DNA from: Marinimicrobium locisalis | GTDB lineage: Bacteria; Pseudomonadota; Gammaproteobacteria; Pseudomonadales; Cellvibrionaceae | Length of the DNA: 64,000 nucleotides | Direction: 5' to 3' | Assembly (NCBI RefSeq): GCF_039822625.1 | Contig: NZ_JBDLLG010000019.1 | Span: forward strand, 1 to 64,000 | In this document: in pieces, positions 55,885-64,000 of the stretch | Layout: the number at the start of each line of letters is the position of its first letter | Numbering within the stretch: the stretch's first letter is position 1 | Program-made: the position numbers and the translations under genes | The notes under the pieces: model-generated | Databases searched by the model: none | What the model was told of the DNA's origin: nothing | What the model saw: only the letters and a program-made list of their open reading frames with translations

Positions 55885-57800
55885 TGCCCGCCAGCAATCG
55901 TCATCTCGGCCCGGAGGTTTTCGAGGGCTGCGAAGCGCTCGCTGACACCCTCATTGATCGGCTGGAAAAGAGGCTGGTTGTGGGGCTACCTCTGGGGCTC
56001 GGCAAGGCAAACCACTTGATCAACGCCCTGTATCGGCGTGCTTGCGCCGACCCCAGCATCGAGCTGACAATCTTTACTGCCTTGACCCTGGAAGCCCCCA
56101 CCGCCGGCAGCGAATTGCAGCGACGCTTTCTCGGGCCGGTTTCCGAGCGGCTGTTCGACGGCTATCCGGCGCTTGATTACGCCAGCGCCCTGCGCCGAGG
56201 CAACCTTCCCAGCAACATCACCGTGCGCGACTTCTATTTTCAAGCCGGCGCCTGGCTGAGCAGCCCCTTGGCTCAGCAAAACTATACCTCGATCAACTAC
56301 ACCCAGGCACTGGACGCTCTGCTGCGCGCCGACGTTAACCTGATTTTACAACTGGTCGCCCCTCCGGGCGCCGACAACGCCGGCCGCTACAGCCTGAGCT
56401 GCAACCCGGACATCAGCGCCGAGTTGCTCGATCGCCGCCGCTCGGACCAGATCAGCCTGATCAGCGTCGGCCAAATAAACAGCAATCTGCCCTTTCTGGG
56501 GGGCGAGGCCGATCGGCCAGAAAGCGATTTCGACTACCTACTGCAACACCCGCAGTACGAATTTCCATTGTTCACGCCACCACATAAGCCGGTCTCGAGC
56601 ACCGACTACGCCATCGGTCTGCAAGTGGCGGGCCTGGTACCCGATGGCGGCACCCTTCAAATCGGCATCGGCTCCATTGGCGACGCCATCGCCCACGGCT
56701 TATTGCTGCGCCAAAGCCACAATGATGAATACCGGCAATTGCTCAAACCATTGCTCAAGGGCCAGAACGAGCCCGAGGGCCTGCTGCATTGGGACCGTTT
56801 TGACAAAGGGCTTTACGGGCTGACCGAGATGCTGGTGGAAGGATTCCTGGCGCTGATCAAGGCCGGCGTCATCAGTCGGCGCGTAGGCGGCGCCCTGGTG
56901 CATGGCGCATTTTATGTCGGCAGCCCGGTGTTCTACCAACTGCTGGCGGAACTTCCCCCCGAGGCCCGCGAGGGCATCGCCATGATGCCCGTGTCCTTTA
57001 CCAATGAACTCTACGACAGCACACCGCTTCGGCCCGGCGATTCGACCCTGGGCTTGGAGGCGGAAAAACGCTCCGCGCGCACCGGCGCTCGCTTTATTAA
57101 CAGCGCCATGATGGTCACTCTCACCGGGGCGGTCGTTTCCGACGGCCTGGAGGACGGGCGCGTAGTCAGTGGTGTCGGCGGCCAGTACAATTTTGTGGCC
57201 CAAGCTTTCGCGCTGCCCGACGCCCGCGCGATTATCACGCTGCCCGCCACCAGGACCAAAGCCAGCAAGGTCCATTCAAACATCGTCTGGCAATACGGTC
57301 ACACCACCCTGCCCCGTCACCTGCGCGACATCGTCGTGACCGAGTACGGAATAGCTGATTTACGCGACAAGAGCGACGCCGAAGTGATCGCCGAGCTCAT
57401 TAAAATCGCCGACTCCCGTTTTCAGGACGAACTCGCGCAAAAAGCCAAAGCGGCCGGCAAACTGCCCCGGGACTATCAAGTGCCCTCGGCGTGGCGCAAT
57501 AACACGCCCGAGCGAATCCGTTCGGCGCTCAAGCGCAGTGGCCACGAGGCTCTCTTGCCGGCCTTCCCCCTGGGCAGCGGCCTGACCGAGACCGAGGAGC
57601 AAGTGGCCCAGGCCCTGGCGAAGCTGGCTCCCCAGGTGGGCAACTGGCCAGGCCTGATGCGCCTGGCCCTCACAGGCCTGCGTCGGCCGGTTTCCGAGCC
57701 CATGCGGGCCGGCCTAGAGCGTATGGCTCTGCGCCGCCCCCGCAGCCTTAAGGAGCGCTTCTACCAGGCGCTACTAAAGGCCACGCTCGACGATATATAG
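55884..57800 (+). CDS. Acetyl-CoA hydrolase/transferase family protein
   Basis: The 638-residue cytoplasmic protein belongs to the acetyl-CoA hydrolase/CoA-transferase family: GTLQIGIGSIGDAIAHG in the middle, SGVGGQYNFVAQAF, and C-terminal VVTEYGIADLRDKSDAEVI. Related enzymes move CoA between acetate, succinate or 4-hydroxybutyrate. The substrate cannot be told from sequence. The N-terminal part, with GLPLGLGKANHLINALY, is longer than in basic family members. AAGGAGG lies 14 bases upstream of the ATG, in the leader ORF. It stands between uxuA and map. Confidence 0.85.
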   Translation: MPASNRHLGPEVFEGCEALADTLIDRLEKRLVVGLPLGLGKANHLINALYRRACADPSIELTIFTALTLEAPTAGSELQRRFLGPVSERLFDGYPALDYASALRRGNLPSNITVRDFYFQAGAWLSSPLAQQNYTSINYTQALDALLRADVNLILQLVAPPGADNAGRYSLSCNPDISAELLDRRRSDQISLISVGQINSNLPFLGGEADRPESDFDYLLQHPQYEFPLFTPPHKPVSSTDYAIGLQVAGLVPDGGTLQIGIGSIGDAIAHGLLLRQSHNDEYRQLLKPLLKGQNEPEGLLHWDRFDKGLYGLTEMLVEGFLALIKAGVISRRVGGALVHGAFYVGSPVFYQLLAELPPEAREGIAMMPVSFTNELYDSTPLRPGDSTLGLEAEKRSARTGARFINSAMMVTLTGAVVSDGLEDGRVVSGVGGQYNFVAQAFALPDARAIITLPATRTKASKVHSNIVWQYGHTTLPRHLRDIVVTEYGIADLRDKSDAEVIAELIKIADSRFQDELAQKAKAAGKLPRDYQVPSAWRNNTPERIRSALKRSGHEALLPAFPLGSGLTETEEQVAQALAKLAPQVGNWPGLMRLALTGLRRPVSEPMRAGLERMALRRPRSLKERFYQALLKATLDDI

Positions 57801-57914
57801 GCGACACGCCCGGCGGACGCTGCCCTTGTAGCGCACTCCCCCGGCAAGATCACTGTCGGACCCAGCGCAGATCGTTTAGAATGCGATTTTTGTTCCCAGA
57901 ATCAGCGAGAAGAC

Positions 57915-58685
57915 ATGTCTGTCAGCATCAAAAGCCCGGAAGAAATCGAGAAAATGCGCGTCGCCGGCCGAATGGCGGCAGAAGTGCTGGAAATGATCGA
58001 GCCCCATGTTCAGCCCGGCGTCACCACTGGCGAGCTGGACCGCATCTGTCACGACTATATCGTCAATGAACAGAAGGCCATCCCCGCCTGCCTGAACTAC
58101 CGGGGTTTTCCCAAATCGATCTGCACCTCCATCAATCAGGTGGTCTGCCACGGGATTCCCACTGAGAAGAAAACCCTGAAAAACGGCGATATCGTCAACA
58201 TTGATGTCACCGTCATCGTCGACGGCTATCACGGGGACACCAGCAAAATGTACTTTGTGGGCAAGCGTCTGCCCCATGCCGAACGCTTGGTAGCGGTCAC
58301 TCAGGAGTGCCTGTACAAGGGTATTGAGATGGTCAAACCGGGCACCACGCTCGGCGACATCGGTAACGCGATCCAGCAACACGCCGAGGCCAATCACTAT
58401 TCGGTGGTGCGGGAGTACTGCGGCCACGGTATCGGCACAGTGTTCCATGAAGAGCCGCAGGTTCTGCACTACGGCCGCCCCAACACCGGCCTGGAACTCA
58501 AAGAGGGCATGACGTTCACCATCGAGCCCATGATCAACGCCGGCAAGCGCCACACAAAAACCAAGCCCGACGGCTGGACCGTGGAAACCAAAGACGGTCG
58601 CCTCTCCGCCCAATGGGAACACACCCTGGCGGTGACCAAAGACGGTGTCGAGGTCCTGACCGCCCGGCAAGAGGAAAGCTTTTAA
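57915..58685 (+). CDS. map: Methionine aminopeptidase type I
   Basis: Map removes N-terminal Met from new proteins. The 256-residue protein has all five metal ligands of type I MetAPs: the two Asp in GDIVNIDVTVIVDGYHGDTS, His in YCGHGIGTVFHEEP, Glu in FTIEPM and Glu in QWEHTLAV. It is followed by glnD after two bases, probably one operon. Confidence 0.97.
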   Translation: MSVSIKSPEEIEKMRVAGRMAAEVLEMIEPHVQPGVTTGELDRICHDYIVNEQKAIPACLNYRGFPKSICTSINQVVCHGIPTEKKTLKNGDIVNIDVTVIVDGYHGDTSKMYFVGKRLPHAERLVAVTQECLYKGIEMVKPGTTLGDIGNAIQQHAEANHYSVVREYCGHGIGTVFHEEPQVLHYGRPNTGLELKEGMTFTIEPMINAGKRHTKTKPDGWTVETKDGRLSAQWEHTLAVTKDGVEVLTARQEESF

Positions 58686-58687
58686 CC

Positions 58688-61399
58688 ATGGATATGGTGG
58701 CGGTCCCCTACTTCGAACGACCCCTCTTCTTTTTTGACCAGGCCCGGTTCCGACGGGCGCTTGAAGAAAAGCCGGTTATCACCGTATTCAAGGACGCCAT
58801 CGCCGCCGCCAACCGGCAGTTCGACGCCCGTTTTCGCGAGGGCGAAGACATTCGCGCTCTCGTTCGCGAGCGCGCGCTGTTTGTCGATTGCATGGTCCAC
58901 TACGCCTGGCACCAACACCGCTGGCCCCTGGGCATTAGCCTGGAAGCGGTGGGCGGCTACGGGCGCGGCGAATTGCACCCGCACTCGGACATCGACTTGC
59001 TGCTACTGACCGGCAACCACAACACTCGCCAGCGCTGCCAGGGTCAGATCGAGCACCTGCTCACCTTTCTGTGGGATATCGGCCTGGAGATCGGCCACAG
59101 CGTGCGGACCCTGGAAGAGTGCGTAGGCTACGCCCGCGACGACATCACCGTCGCCACCAACCTCATGGAATCCCGAACGCTTGAGGGCGACAGTTCGCTA
59201 CGCATTCAACTGATGCAGGAAACCGCCCCGGACCAGCTTTGGCCCGCGGATGACTTTTTTCGGGCCAAGTGGCAGGAACAGATCGCGCGTCACCAGAAGT
59301 ACAACGACACCGAATACAACCTGGAGCCCAACATCAAAAATGCGCCGGGCGGGCTGCGCGATATTCAGATGATCAGCTGGGTGGCCAAGCGCTACTTTCA
59401 GGTGCGCACCCTGACCCAACTGGAAGGGAAAGGTTTCTTTACCGAGGAGGAGTTCTCTCTGCTGCGCAGTGGCGAAGAATTCCTCTGGAGAGTTCGCTAC
59501 GGCCTCCACTTGATTGCCGGACGGGCCGAAGAGCGACTACTGTTCGATCACCAGCGCGAACTGGCTGCCATGTTTGGTTACCGAGACAACAGCGAAAACC
59601 TGGCGGTGGAGCAGTTCATGCACCGCTACTACCGGCTGGTAATGTCCCTGCGGGAGCTCAATGACGTACTGCTCCAGTTCTTACACGAGGTAATTTTGCA
59701 GCGGGGCCGGAACAAAAACGTAACGGCTTTGAACGAACGTTTCCAGCTCCGGGACCGCTACATCGAAGCGGCCCATATTTACGTTTTCGAGGAAAACCCC
59801 TCCGCCTTGCTCGAGATTTTCGTGCTCATGGCCAAGCACCCGGAAATTGAAGGGGTTCGGGCTTCCACCATCCGGCTAATGCGCGAGAGTCGTCACCTGA
59901 TCGACAACGCCTATCGGCGCGACCCGGAAAATACCCGGCTGTTTCTGGAGCTGTTCAGCCACCCGGCCGGCTTGGTCGAGCAACTCAAGCGGATGTCCCG
60001 CTACGGCATTCTGGGCCTCTATCTGCCCGAATTCGGCCAGGTCACCGGCCAGATGCAGCACGATCTTTTCCACATCTACACGGTGGATGCCCACACCCTG
60101 AAGGTCATGCAGAATATGTGTGACTTCCTCAAACCCAGCGCCAAGGAAGACTTCCCCATTGCCGCTCACGTGATAAAGCAACTGCCCAAACCGGAGCTGC
60201 TTTACATTGCTGGGCTATACCACGACATCGCCAAGGGCCGCGGCGGGGACCACTCCATCCTGGGCGCCGTGGACGCGGAAGACTTCTGCCTGCGTCACGG
60301 CCTCTCGCCCCGGGAGACGCGGCTGGTATGCTGGCTGGTGGAACACCACCTGCTGATGTCCACCGTGGCGCAGAAGCAGGACATCTCCGACCCCGATGTA
60401 ATCCACGATTTCGCCCTGCGAATCGGCGATCAGCAGCGTCTGGATTATTTGTACAGCCTGACGGTGGCGGACATCAACGGCACCAATAAGGAGCTGTGGA
60501 ACACCTGGCGCGCAAGCCTGATGCGTCACCTGTACCTGGAAACCAAGCGTGCTCTTCGCCGGGGACTGGAAAACAACATCGACAAACACGAACTGATCGA
60601 GGAAACCCAGCAGTCCGCTCTGCGCAAGCTCGAGCGCAAGGGCATCGACTGGGCCACGGCCTGGAACCTCTGGTCGGACATGGGTGAAGAATACTTTATG
60701 CGCGAAACGGCGCTGGATATTGCTTGGCACAGCGAGGCGATGATTCAGCACCGAGACGACACGCCTCTGATTCTGATTAAGAAGACCACCAACCGGGAGC
60801 TGGAGGGGGCCACGCAAATTTTCGTGCGCAGCAAGGGCCGCAAGAATGTGTTTGCGGCGGTGGCCACGGCGTTGGATCAGTTGAACCTGAATATTCAGGA
60901 TGCTCGCATTTATAATTCCGACAGCGGTTATACGGTGGATACGTTTTTTGTGCTGAACCAGGATGGAGAGCCGTTGGGGGATGACCCTAAGGTATTGCGG
61001 CACATTCAGAATACGCTGTTGGAGGAGCTGCGTCTGGTGGATGATTATTCGGAGGTGATCAGCCGCCGAACGCCGCGCCGGATGAAGCATTTTACGATGC
61101 CAACGCGCACGAGTTTGAGCAATGATATGATCAGCGGTTATACGGTGCTGGAGGTGATCAGTCCGGACCGGCCGGGGTTGTTGGCATGTATTGGGCGGAT
61201 TTTTTTGCAGTTCGATGTGATGCTGCAAAATGCCAAGATTGCCACCCTGGGTGAGCGGGTGGAGGATGTGTTTTTTATTACGGATAACGATGGTGAGCCA
61301 TTGAGTGACCCGGCGCTGTGTGAGTCTCTACAACAGGAGATTTGCGAGCAGCTGGATAAGCGCGCCACGAAAACATCTTCCTCCGTTGTGAACTTATAA
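58688..61399 (+). CDS. glnD: Bifunctional uridylyltransferase GlnD
   Basis: GlnD uridylylates and deuridylylates PII proteins in response to glutamine. The 903-residue protein has a nucleotidyltransferase site GGYGRGELHPHSDIDL (residues 89-104, Asp at 101 and 103), an HD domain with GLYHDIAKGRGGDHS near residue 520 and two C-terminal ACT domains. The start is the ATG at 58688; a frame opening at 58613 lies inside map. The coding strand is C-rich up to about 60.8 kb and then G/T-rich to the stop. Confidence 0.96.
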   Translation: MDMVAVPYFERPLFFFDQARFRRALEEKPVITVFKDAIAAANRQFDARFREGEDIRALVRERALFVDCMVHYAWHQHRWPLGISLEAVGGYGRGELHPHSDIDLLLLTGNHNTRQRCQGQIEHLLTFLWDIGLEIGHSVRTLEECVGYARDDITVATNLMESRTLEGDSSLRIQLMQETAPDQLWPADDFFRAKWQEQIARHQKYNDTEYNLEPNIKNAPGGLRDIQMISWVAKRYFQVRTLTQLEGKGFFTEEEFSLLRSGEEFLWRVRYGLHLIAGRAEERLLFDHQRELAAMFGYRDNSENLAVEQFMHRYYRLVMSLRELNDVLLQFLHEVILQRGRNKNVTALNERFQLRDRYIEAAHIYVFEENPSALLEIFVLMAKHPEIEGVRASTIRLMRESRHLIDNAYRRDPENTRLFLELFSHPAGLVEQLKRMSRYGILGLYLPEFGQVTGQMQHDLFHIYTVDAHTLKVMQNMCDFLKPSAKEDFPIAAHVIKQLPKPELLYIAGLYHDIAKGRGGDHSILGAVDAEDFCLRHGLSPRETRLVCWLVEHHLLMSTVAQKQDISDPDVIHDFALRIGDQQRLDYLYSLTVADINGTNKELWNTWRASLMRHLYLETKRALRRGLENNIDKHELIEETQQSALRKLERKGIDWATAWNLWSDMGEEYFMRETALDIAWHSEAMIQHRDDTPLILIKKTTNRELEGATQIFVRSKGRKNVFAAVATALDQLNLNIQDARIYNSDSGYTVDTFFVLNQDGEPLGDDPKVLRHIQNTLLEELRLVDDYSEVISRRTPRRMKHFTMPTRTSLSNDMISGYTVLEVISPDRPGLLACIGRIFLQFDVMLQNAKIATLGERVEDVFFITDNDGEPLSDPALCESLQQEICEQLDKRATKTSSSVVNL

Positions 61400-61440
61400 T
61401 TTGGAAGCTGTGCCATTAGGAGTTATGCCACTAGACGGAC

Positions 61441-61656
61441 CGGCGGATGCGGGGTATACCGGTTGGAGACCCGCCGTGAACCCATGACGTGAAGGGATTC
61501 ACTAATGCCGCGATGGCATGGATGCCAAAGAGCGGCCCCTGGGGGCTTCTCATCGGCATCCATGCCTCGGCTTTGGCTTCCTGCGTCGCCCTAACACCTA
61601 CATCCATGTAGGCGTCAGAGAGTCTCTTAACGGTATACCCTCCGCCTACCTCAGTG
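61441..61656 (+). repeat. Hairpin element copy 4 (enlarged loop)
   Basis: The left arm (61441-61470, with the core GGGGTATACCGGTTGGAGAC) pairs imperfectly with the right arm (61622-61647). The loop has the family start CCGCCGTGAACCCA and the GGGGGCTTCTCATCGGCATC block, but is interrupted by two inserts, raising it to about 150 bases. GGCATGGATGCC and GGCATCCATGCC are complementary within it. CTCAGTGCCAA follows the right arm. Confidence 0.75.
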
Positions 61657-61675
61657 CCAACGAATTGCGATGTTT

Positions 61676-61713
61676 ACGTAGGGTGCGGTAAGGCCGAAGG
61701 CCGCCACCCACCG
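61676..61713. repeat. Small palindromic intergenic unit
   Basis: GGGTGCGGTAAGGCC and GGCCGCCACCCACCGC fold around GAA, with mismatches. It resembles common REP-like spacer palindromes and the unit at 35313-35343. Confidence 0.45.
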
Positions 61714-61779
61714 CAGCAAGCCACGCAAGGTATGGAAGACGAAAGTCCCAAAGCGCTTGACTGCCATTCGGTGAAGTTT

Positions 61780-61907
61780 TGGCACTGAGGTCCGGGAGCC
61801 GGTGCATGGTTCCAAGACCGTGAGCCGCGGGACACGCGCTCTCGAGCTACAGGGATGTATTTACTGCGTGTCTTGGAACCATGCACCGGCTCCCGGACCG
61901 GACGCGA
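61780..61907 (-). repeat. Hairpin element copy 5 (30-bp perfect arms, opposite orientation)
   Basis: Arms 61789-61818 and 61870-61899 are perfect inverse complements (30 of 30) with a sequence unlike copies 1 and 2 (GGTCCGGGAGCCGGTGCATG). The 51-base loop on the minus strand starts ACGCAGTAAATACATCCC and its second half resembles copy 3. Flanks GCGTCCGG and CTCAGTGCCAAA (minus strand) match the family. Confidence 0.85.
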
Positions 61908-61979
61908 AGCAACCACCAAATCGGACCGGGCTTTCACAAACCACACAACTTAACCAGCAACCAAAGAACCAAAACACCA

Positions 61980-63179
61980 ATGAACCCAGACCTGAACCAA
62001 CTCCACCCCTACCCGTTCGAAAAACTGGCCCAACTCAAAGCCGGCATCGAACCGCCGGCCGAGCTGGCTCATATTGCCCTCTCCATCGGCGAACCCAAAC
62101 ACGAACCGCCGCAGTTCGTGCTGGAAACCCTGAGCCAAAGCCTCAGCCGCGTCTCCAACTACCCGGCCACCAAAGGCCTGCCCGAGCTGCGAGAAGCCAT
62201 CGCGCGGTGGGCCACCCAACGGTTTCAACTGTCCGAAAACGAACTGGACCCGGAAACCCAAGTCCTGCCCGTGAATGGCACGCGGGAGGCGCTGTTTGCG
62301 TTTGCCCAGGCGACCGTCGATCGCACGGCAAAAAACCCTCTGGTGGTCAGTCCCAATCCGTTTTACCAGATCTACGAAGGTGCCGCCCTGCTGGCGGGGG
62401 CAAACACGGCTTTCTTAAACTGCACCGCCGAGAATGGTTTTATTCCCAACTTTTCCGAAGTAGACCCCTCGGTTTGGCAAGATTGCCAGTTGTTATACCT
62501 CTGCTCCCCCGGCAACCCCACCGGCGCCGTGCTGACTCTGGAGCACTGGCGGGTATTGTTGGAGCTGGCGGACCGGTATGATTTTGTGATCGCCTCGGAT
62601 GAGTGTTATTCGGAGTTGTATTTCGATGAAGCGGCGCCGCCCATCGGGTTGCTCCAGGCGTGCAGGGCGTTGGGGCGGGATGATTTCAGCCGTTGCGTGG
62701 TCTTCCACAGCCTTTCCAAACGCTCGAACCTACCGGGCTTGCGCTCGGGTTTTGTGGCGGGGGATGCGGCTGTGTTGGCGGATTTTTTGCGCTACCGGAC
62801 TTACCATGGTTGTGCGATGCCGGTTCCCTCGCAGTTGGCGAGTATTGCGGCCTGGGGGGATGAGGTTCATGTTCGGGCGAACCGGACGCTGTATCGGCAG
62901 AAGTTTGATGCGGTGTTGAAGATTCTGGACGGTTGTCTGGAGGTGGAGAAGCCGGAGGCGGGTTTTTATCTTTGGCCGCGTACGCCCTTGGATAGTGAGA
63001 GTTTTGCCCGAGAACTTTTCGCCCAGCAGAACATCACAGTGCTACCGGGCAATTACCTCGCCCGCCCCACTGACGCCGGCAACCCAGGGGACCACTACGT
63101 CCGGATGGCCCTTGTGGCCTCTCTCGAAGAATGTATCGAGGCGGCTAAGCGTATCAAGTTGTTTATGGAACAGTTTTGA
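61980..63179 (+). CDS. dapC: Succinyldiaminopimelate aminotransferase DapC-type
   Basis: DapC transaminates N-succinyl-2-amino-6-ketopimelate in lysine/DAP synthesis. The 399-residue class I/II PLP aminotransferase has NGTREALFAFAQA, CSPGNPTGAVL, ASDECYSELYFDE and the PLP-lysine site FHSLSKRSNLPGLRSGF. Its place beside glnD fits proteobacterial dapC. The start at 61980 is the first plausible ATG; the ribosome-binding site is weak. Composition is striking: C/A-rich to about 62.54 kb, G/T-rich to about 63.0 kb, then C-rich again. Confidence 0.88.
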   Translation: MNPDLNQLHPYPFEKLAQLKAGIEPPAELAHIALSIGEPKHEPPQFVLETLSQSLSRVSNYPATKGLPELREAIARWATQRFQLSENELDPETQVLPVNGTREALFAFAQATVDRTAKNPLVVSPNPFYQIYEGAALLAGANTAFLNCTAENGFIPNFSEVDPSVWQDCQLLYLCSPGNPTGAVLTLEHWRVLLELADRYDFVIASDECYSELYFDEAAPPIGLLQACRALGRDDFSRCVVFHSLSKRSNLPGLRSGFVAGDAAVLADFLRYRTYHGCAMPVPSQLASIAAWGDEVHVRANRTLYRQKFDAVLKILDGCLEVEKPEAGFYLWPRTPLDSESFARELFAQQNITVLPGNYLARPTDAGNPGDHYVRMALVASLEECIEAAKRIKLFMEQF

Positions 63180-63199
63180 AGAACGTCGCTAGCGGAAAG

Positions 63200-63330
63200 T
63201 CCGGTGTCTCTGGCGGGAACCCTCATCAAAGACCCGCCGTGAATACATCCCTGTAGGCTTCTCATCGGCATCCATGGACGGGTTCACGGCGGGTCTCCAA
63301 CTGGTATTCCCTCCTCAGCTCGCCGGACTC
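63200..63330 (+). repeat. Hairpin element copy 6 (degenerate)
   Basis: The loop-type sequence CCGCCGTGAATACATCCCTGTAGG and TTCTCATCGGCATCCATGG of the family is present, but the outer arms pair poorly. Instead an internal pair, GACCCGCCGTGAA (63231-63243) and TTCACGGCGGGTC (63283-63295), is self-complementary. AGTCCGG stands on the left flank. Confidence 0.65.
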
Positions 63331-63390
63331 AACACTGGCACAAAACCAAACATCGAAGCTTAAAAGACCTTCAAAGACAAGTACCAACCC

Positions 63391-64000
63391 ATGACCGAAC
63401 CAAAAAACCTCAAAAAATCCGAAAGAGTCCAATTCATCCTCAACCGACTCCAGGAACTCTACCCCGAGCCCCCAATACCACTGGACCACAAAGACCCCTA
63501 CACCCTACTCGTCGCCGTACTACTCTCCGCCCAATGCACCGACCAACGGGTCAACCAAGTCACCCCACACCTGTGGAAACTCGCCGACAACCCACATGAC
63601 ATGGCCAAGGTCCCCGTCGAAGACATCCAGGCCGTCATTCGGCCCTGCGGCCTCTCGCCCCAAAAAGCCAAAGCCATCTCCAAGTTGTCACAGATCCTCA
63701 TCGACGACTACCACGGCGAAGTCCCCAACGACATCAACGAACTGGAAAAACTCCCCGGAGTGGGCCACAAAACCGCCAGCGTCGTCATGAGCCAAGCCTT
63801 CGGCGAGCCCGCCTTCCCGGTTGACACCCATATCCACCGTTTAGCCCAGCGCTGGGGACTGACTAACGGCAAAAACGTCGCCCAGACCGAAAAAGACCTC
63901 AAGCGGCTCTTTCCCAAATCCGCGTGGAACGCCCTGCACCTGCAAATTATCTACTACGGCAGGGAACACTGTTCCGCACGACGCTGCGATGGTACCGTAT
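63391..64000 (+). CDS. nth: Endonuclease III (Nth-type), truncated by the window edge
   Basis: Nth removes oxidised pyrimidines and nicks abasic sites. The visible 203 residues start MTEPKNLKKSERV and have LLVAVLLSAQCTDQRVNQVTP, the helix-hairpin-helix LPGVGHKTASVV with the catalytic Lys, and VDTHIHRL with the catalytic Asp. The iron-sulfur cluster begins at GREHCSARRCDG, with a shorter gap between the first two cysteines than in E. coli Nth; the rest lies beyond the window. The coding strand is very C/A-rich throughout. Confidence 0.88.
   Translation, partial: MTEPKNLKKSERVQFILNRLQELYPEPPIPLDHKDPYTLLVAVLLSAQCTDQRVNQVTPHLWKLADNPHDMAKVPVEDIQAVIRPCGLSPQKAKAISKLSQILIDDYHGEVPNDINELEKLPGVGHKTASVVMSQAFGEPAFPVDTHIHRLAQRWGLTNGKNVAQTEKDLKRLFPKSAWNALHLQIIYYGREHCSARRCDGTV

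Larger units (their letters stand above)
61400..61979. other. glnD/dapC spacer with two hairpin elements
   Basis: The 580-base spacer holds hairpin element copies 4 and 5 and a small palindromic unit (61676-61713). A short open frame, 61674-61946 on the minus strand, lies over copy 5 and is not a gene. The last 60 bases before dapC are extremely C/A-rich on the + strand. Confidence 0.5.

Overview
The window looks like a chromosome segment of a marine or soil polysaccharide-degrading gammaproteobacterium close to the Cellvibrionaceae group (Saccharophagus, Cellvibrio, Teredinibacter, Marinimicrobium). Three things point there: the gene order rpsB-tsf-pyrH-frr-uppS-cdsA-dxr-rseP-bamA-skp-lpxD-fabZ-lpxA-lpxB-rnhB-dnaE-accA, a secreted GH74 xyloglucanase with a poly-serine linker and a CBM2-like module, and a mannonate dehydratase gene. 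The assignment is inferred from gene content and order; no rRNA or tRNA gene was recognised.

Layout. (1) 1-6.0 kb is an AT-richer accessory block read leftward. A SEC-C/TPR protein, a trypsin-like protease, a HamA-type (DUF1837) nuclease and a HamB-type helicase form one tight operon. It ends in a sequence with the architecture of an integron attC site, followed by a small zinc-ribbon gene. An attC-type R' box also lies just upstream of the first gene, so the operon looks like one 5.4-kb gene cassette, with no integrase in view. (2) 6.1-6.46 kb is a gene-free junction with an inverted repeat. (3) 6.46-11.3 kb holds housekeeping and cofactor genes: pdxH, a quinone oxidoreductase, a DUF1653 gene, tadA and a BaiN-like flavoprotein as an overlapping operon leftward, then mobA and a VanZ-like gene rightward. 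(4) 11.4-28.9 kb holds aceE-aceF, a pitrilysin-like protease, an AI-2E/PerM-type permease, a TusA-like protein, bepA, a PAS-GGDEF-EAL protein, slyX, a serine hydrolase, a cytochrome c lipoprotein, a SUI1-family gene and a small membrane protein. (5) 29-33.5 kb holds a catalase and the GH74 enzyme. (6) 34-54.1 kb is the conserved lipid A / outer membrane / translation cluster, leftward. (7) 54.4-64 kb, rightward, holds uxuA, an acyl-CoA hydrolase/transferase with a 17-codon leader ORF, map, glnD, dapC and a truncated nth.

Functional picture. Most of the window is ordinary core metabolism, envelope biogenesis and DNA replication. Two parts are not. The first is the cassette-borne Hachiman-like defence operon, which carries two extra genes, a protease and a SEC-C/TPR protein. 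The second is a family of six roughly 120-215 bp intergenic hairpin elements (33.7, 35.1, 35.4, 61.5, 61.8 and 63.2 kb). Their loops are conserved and their ~30-bp arms vary but mostly stay self-complementary; two of the six are degenerate or interrupted. The coding sequences beside them show abrupt switches between G/T-rich and C/A-rich strand composition.
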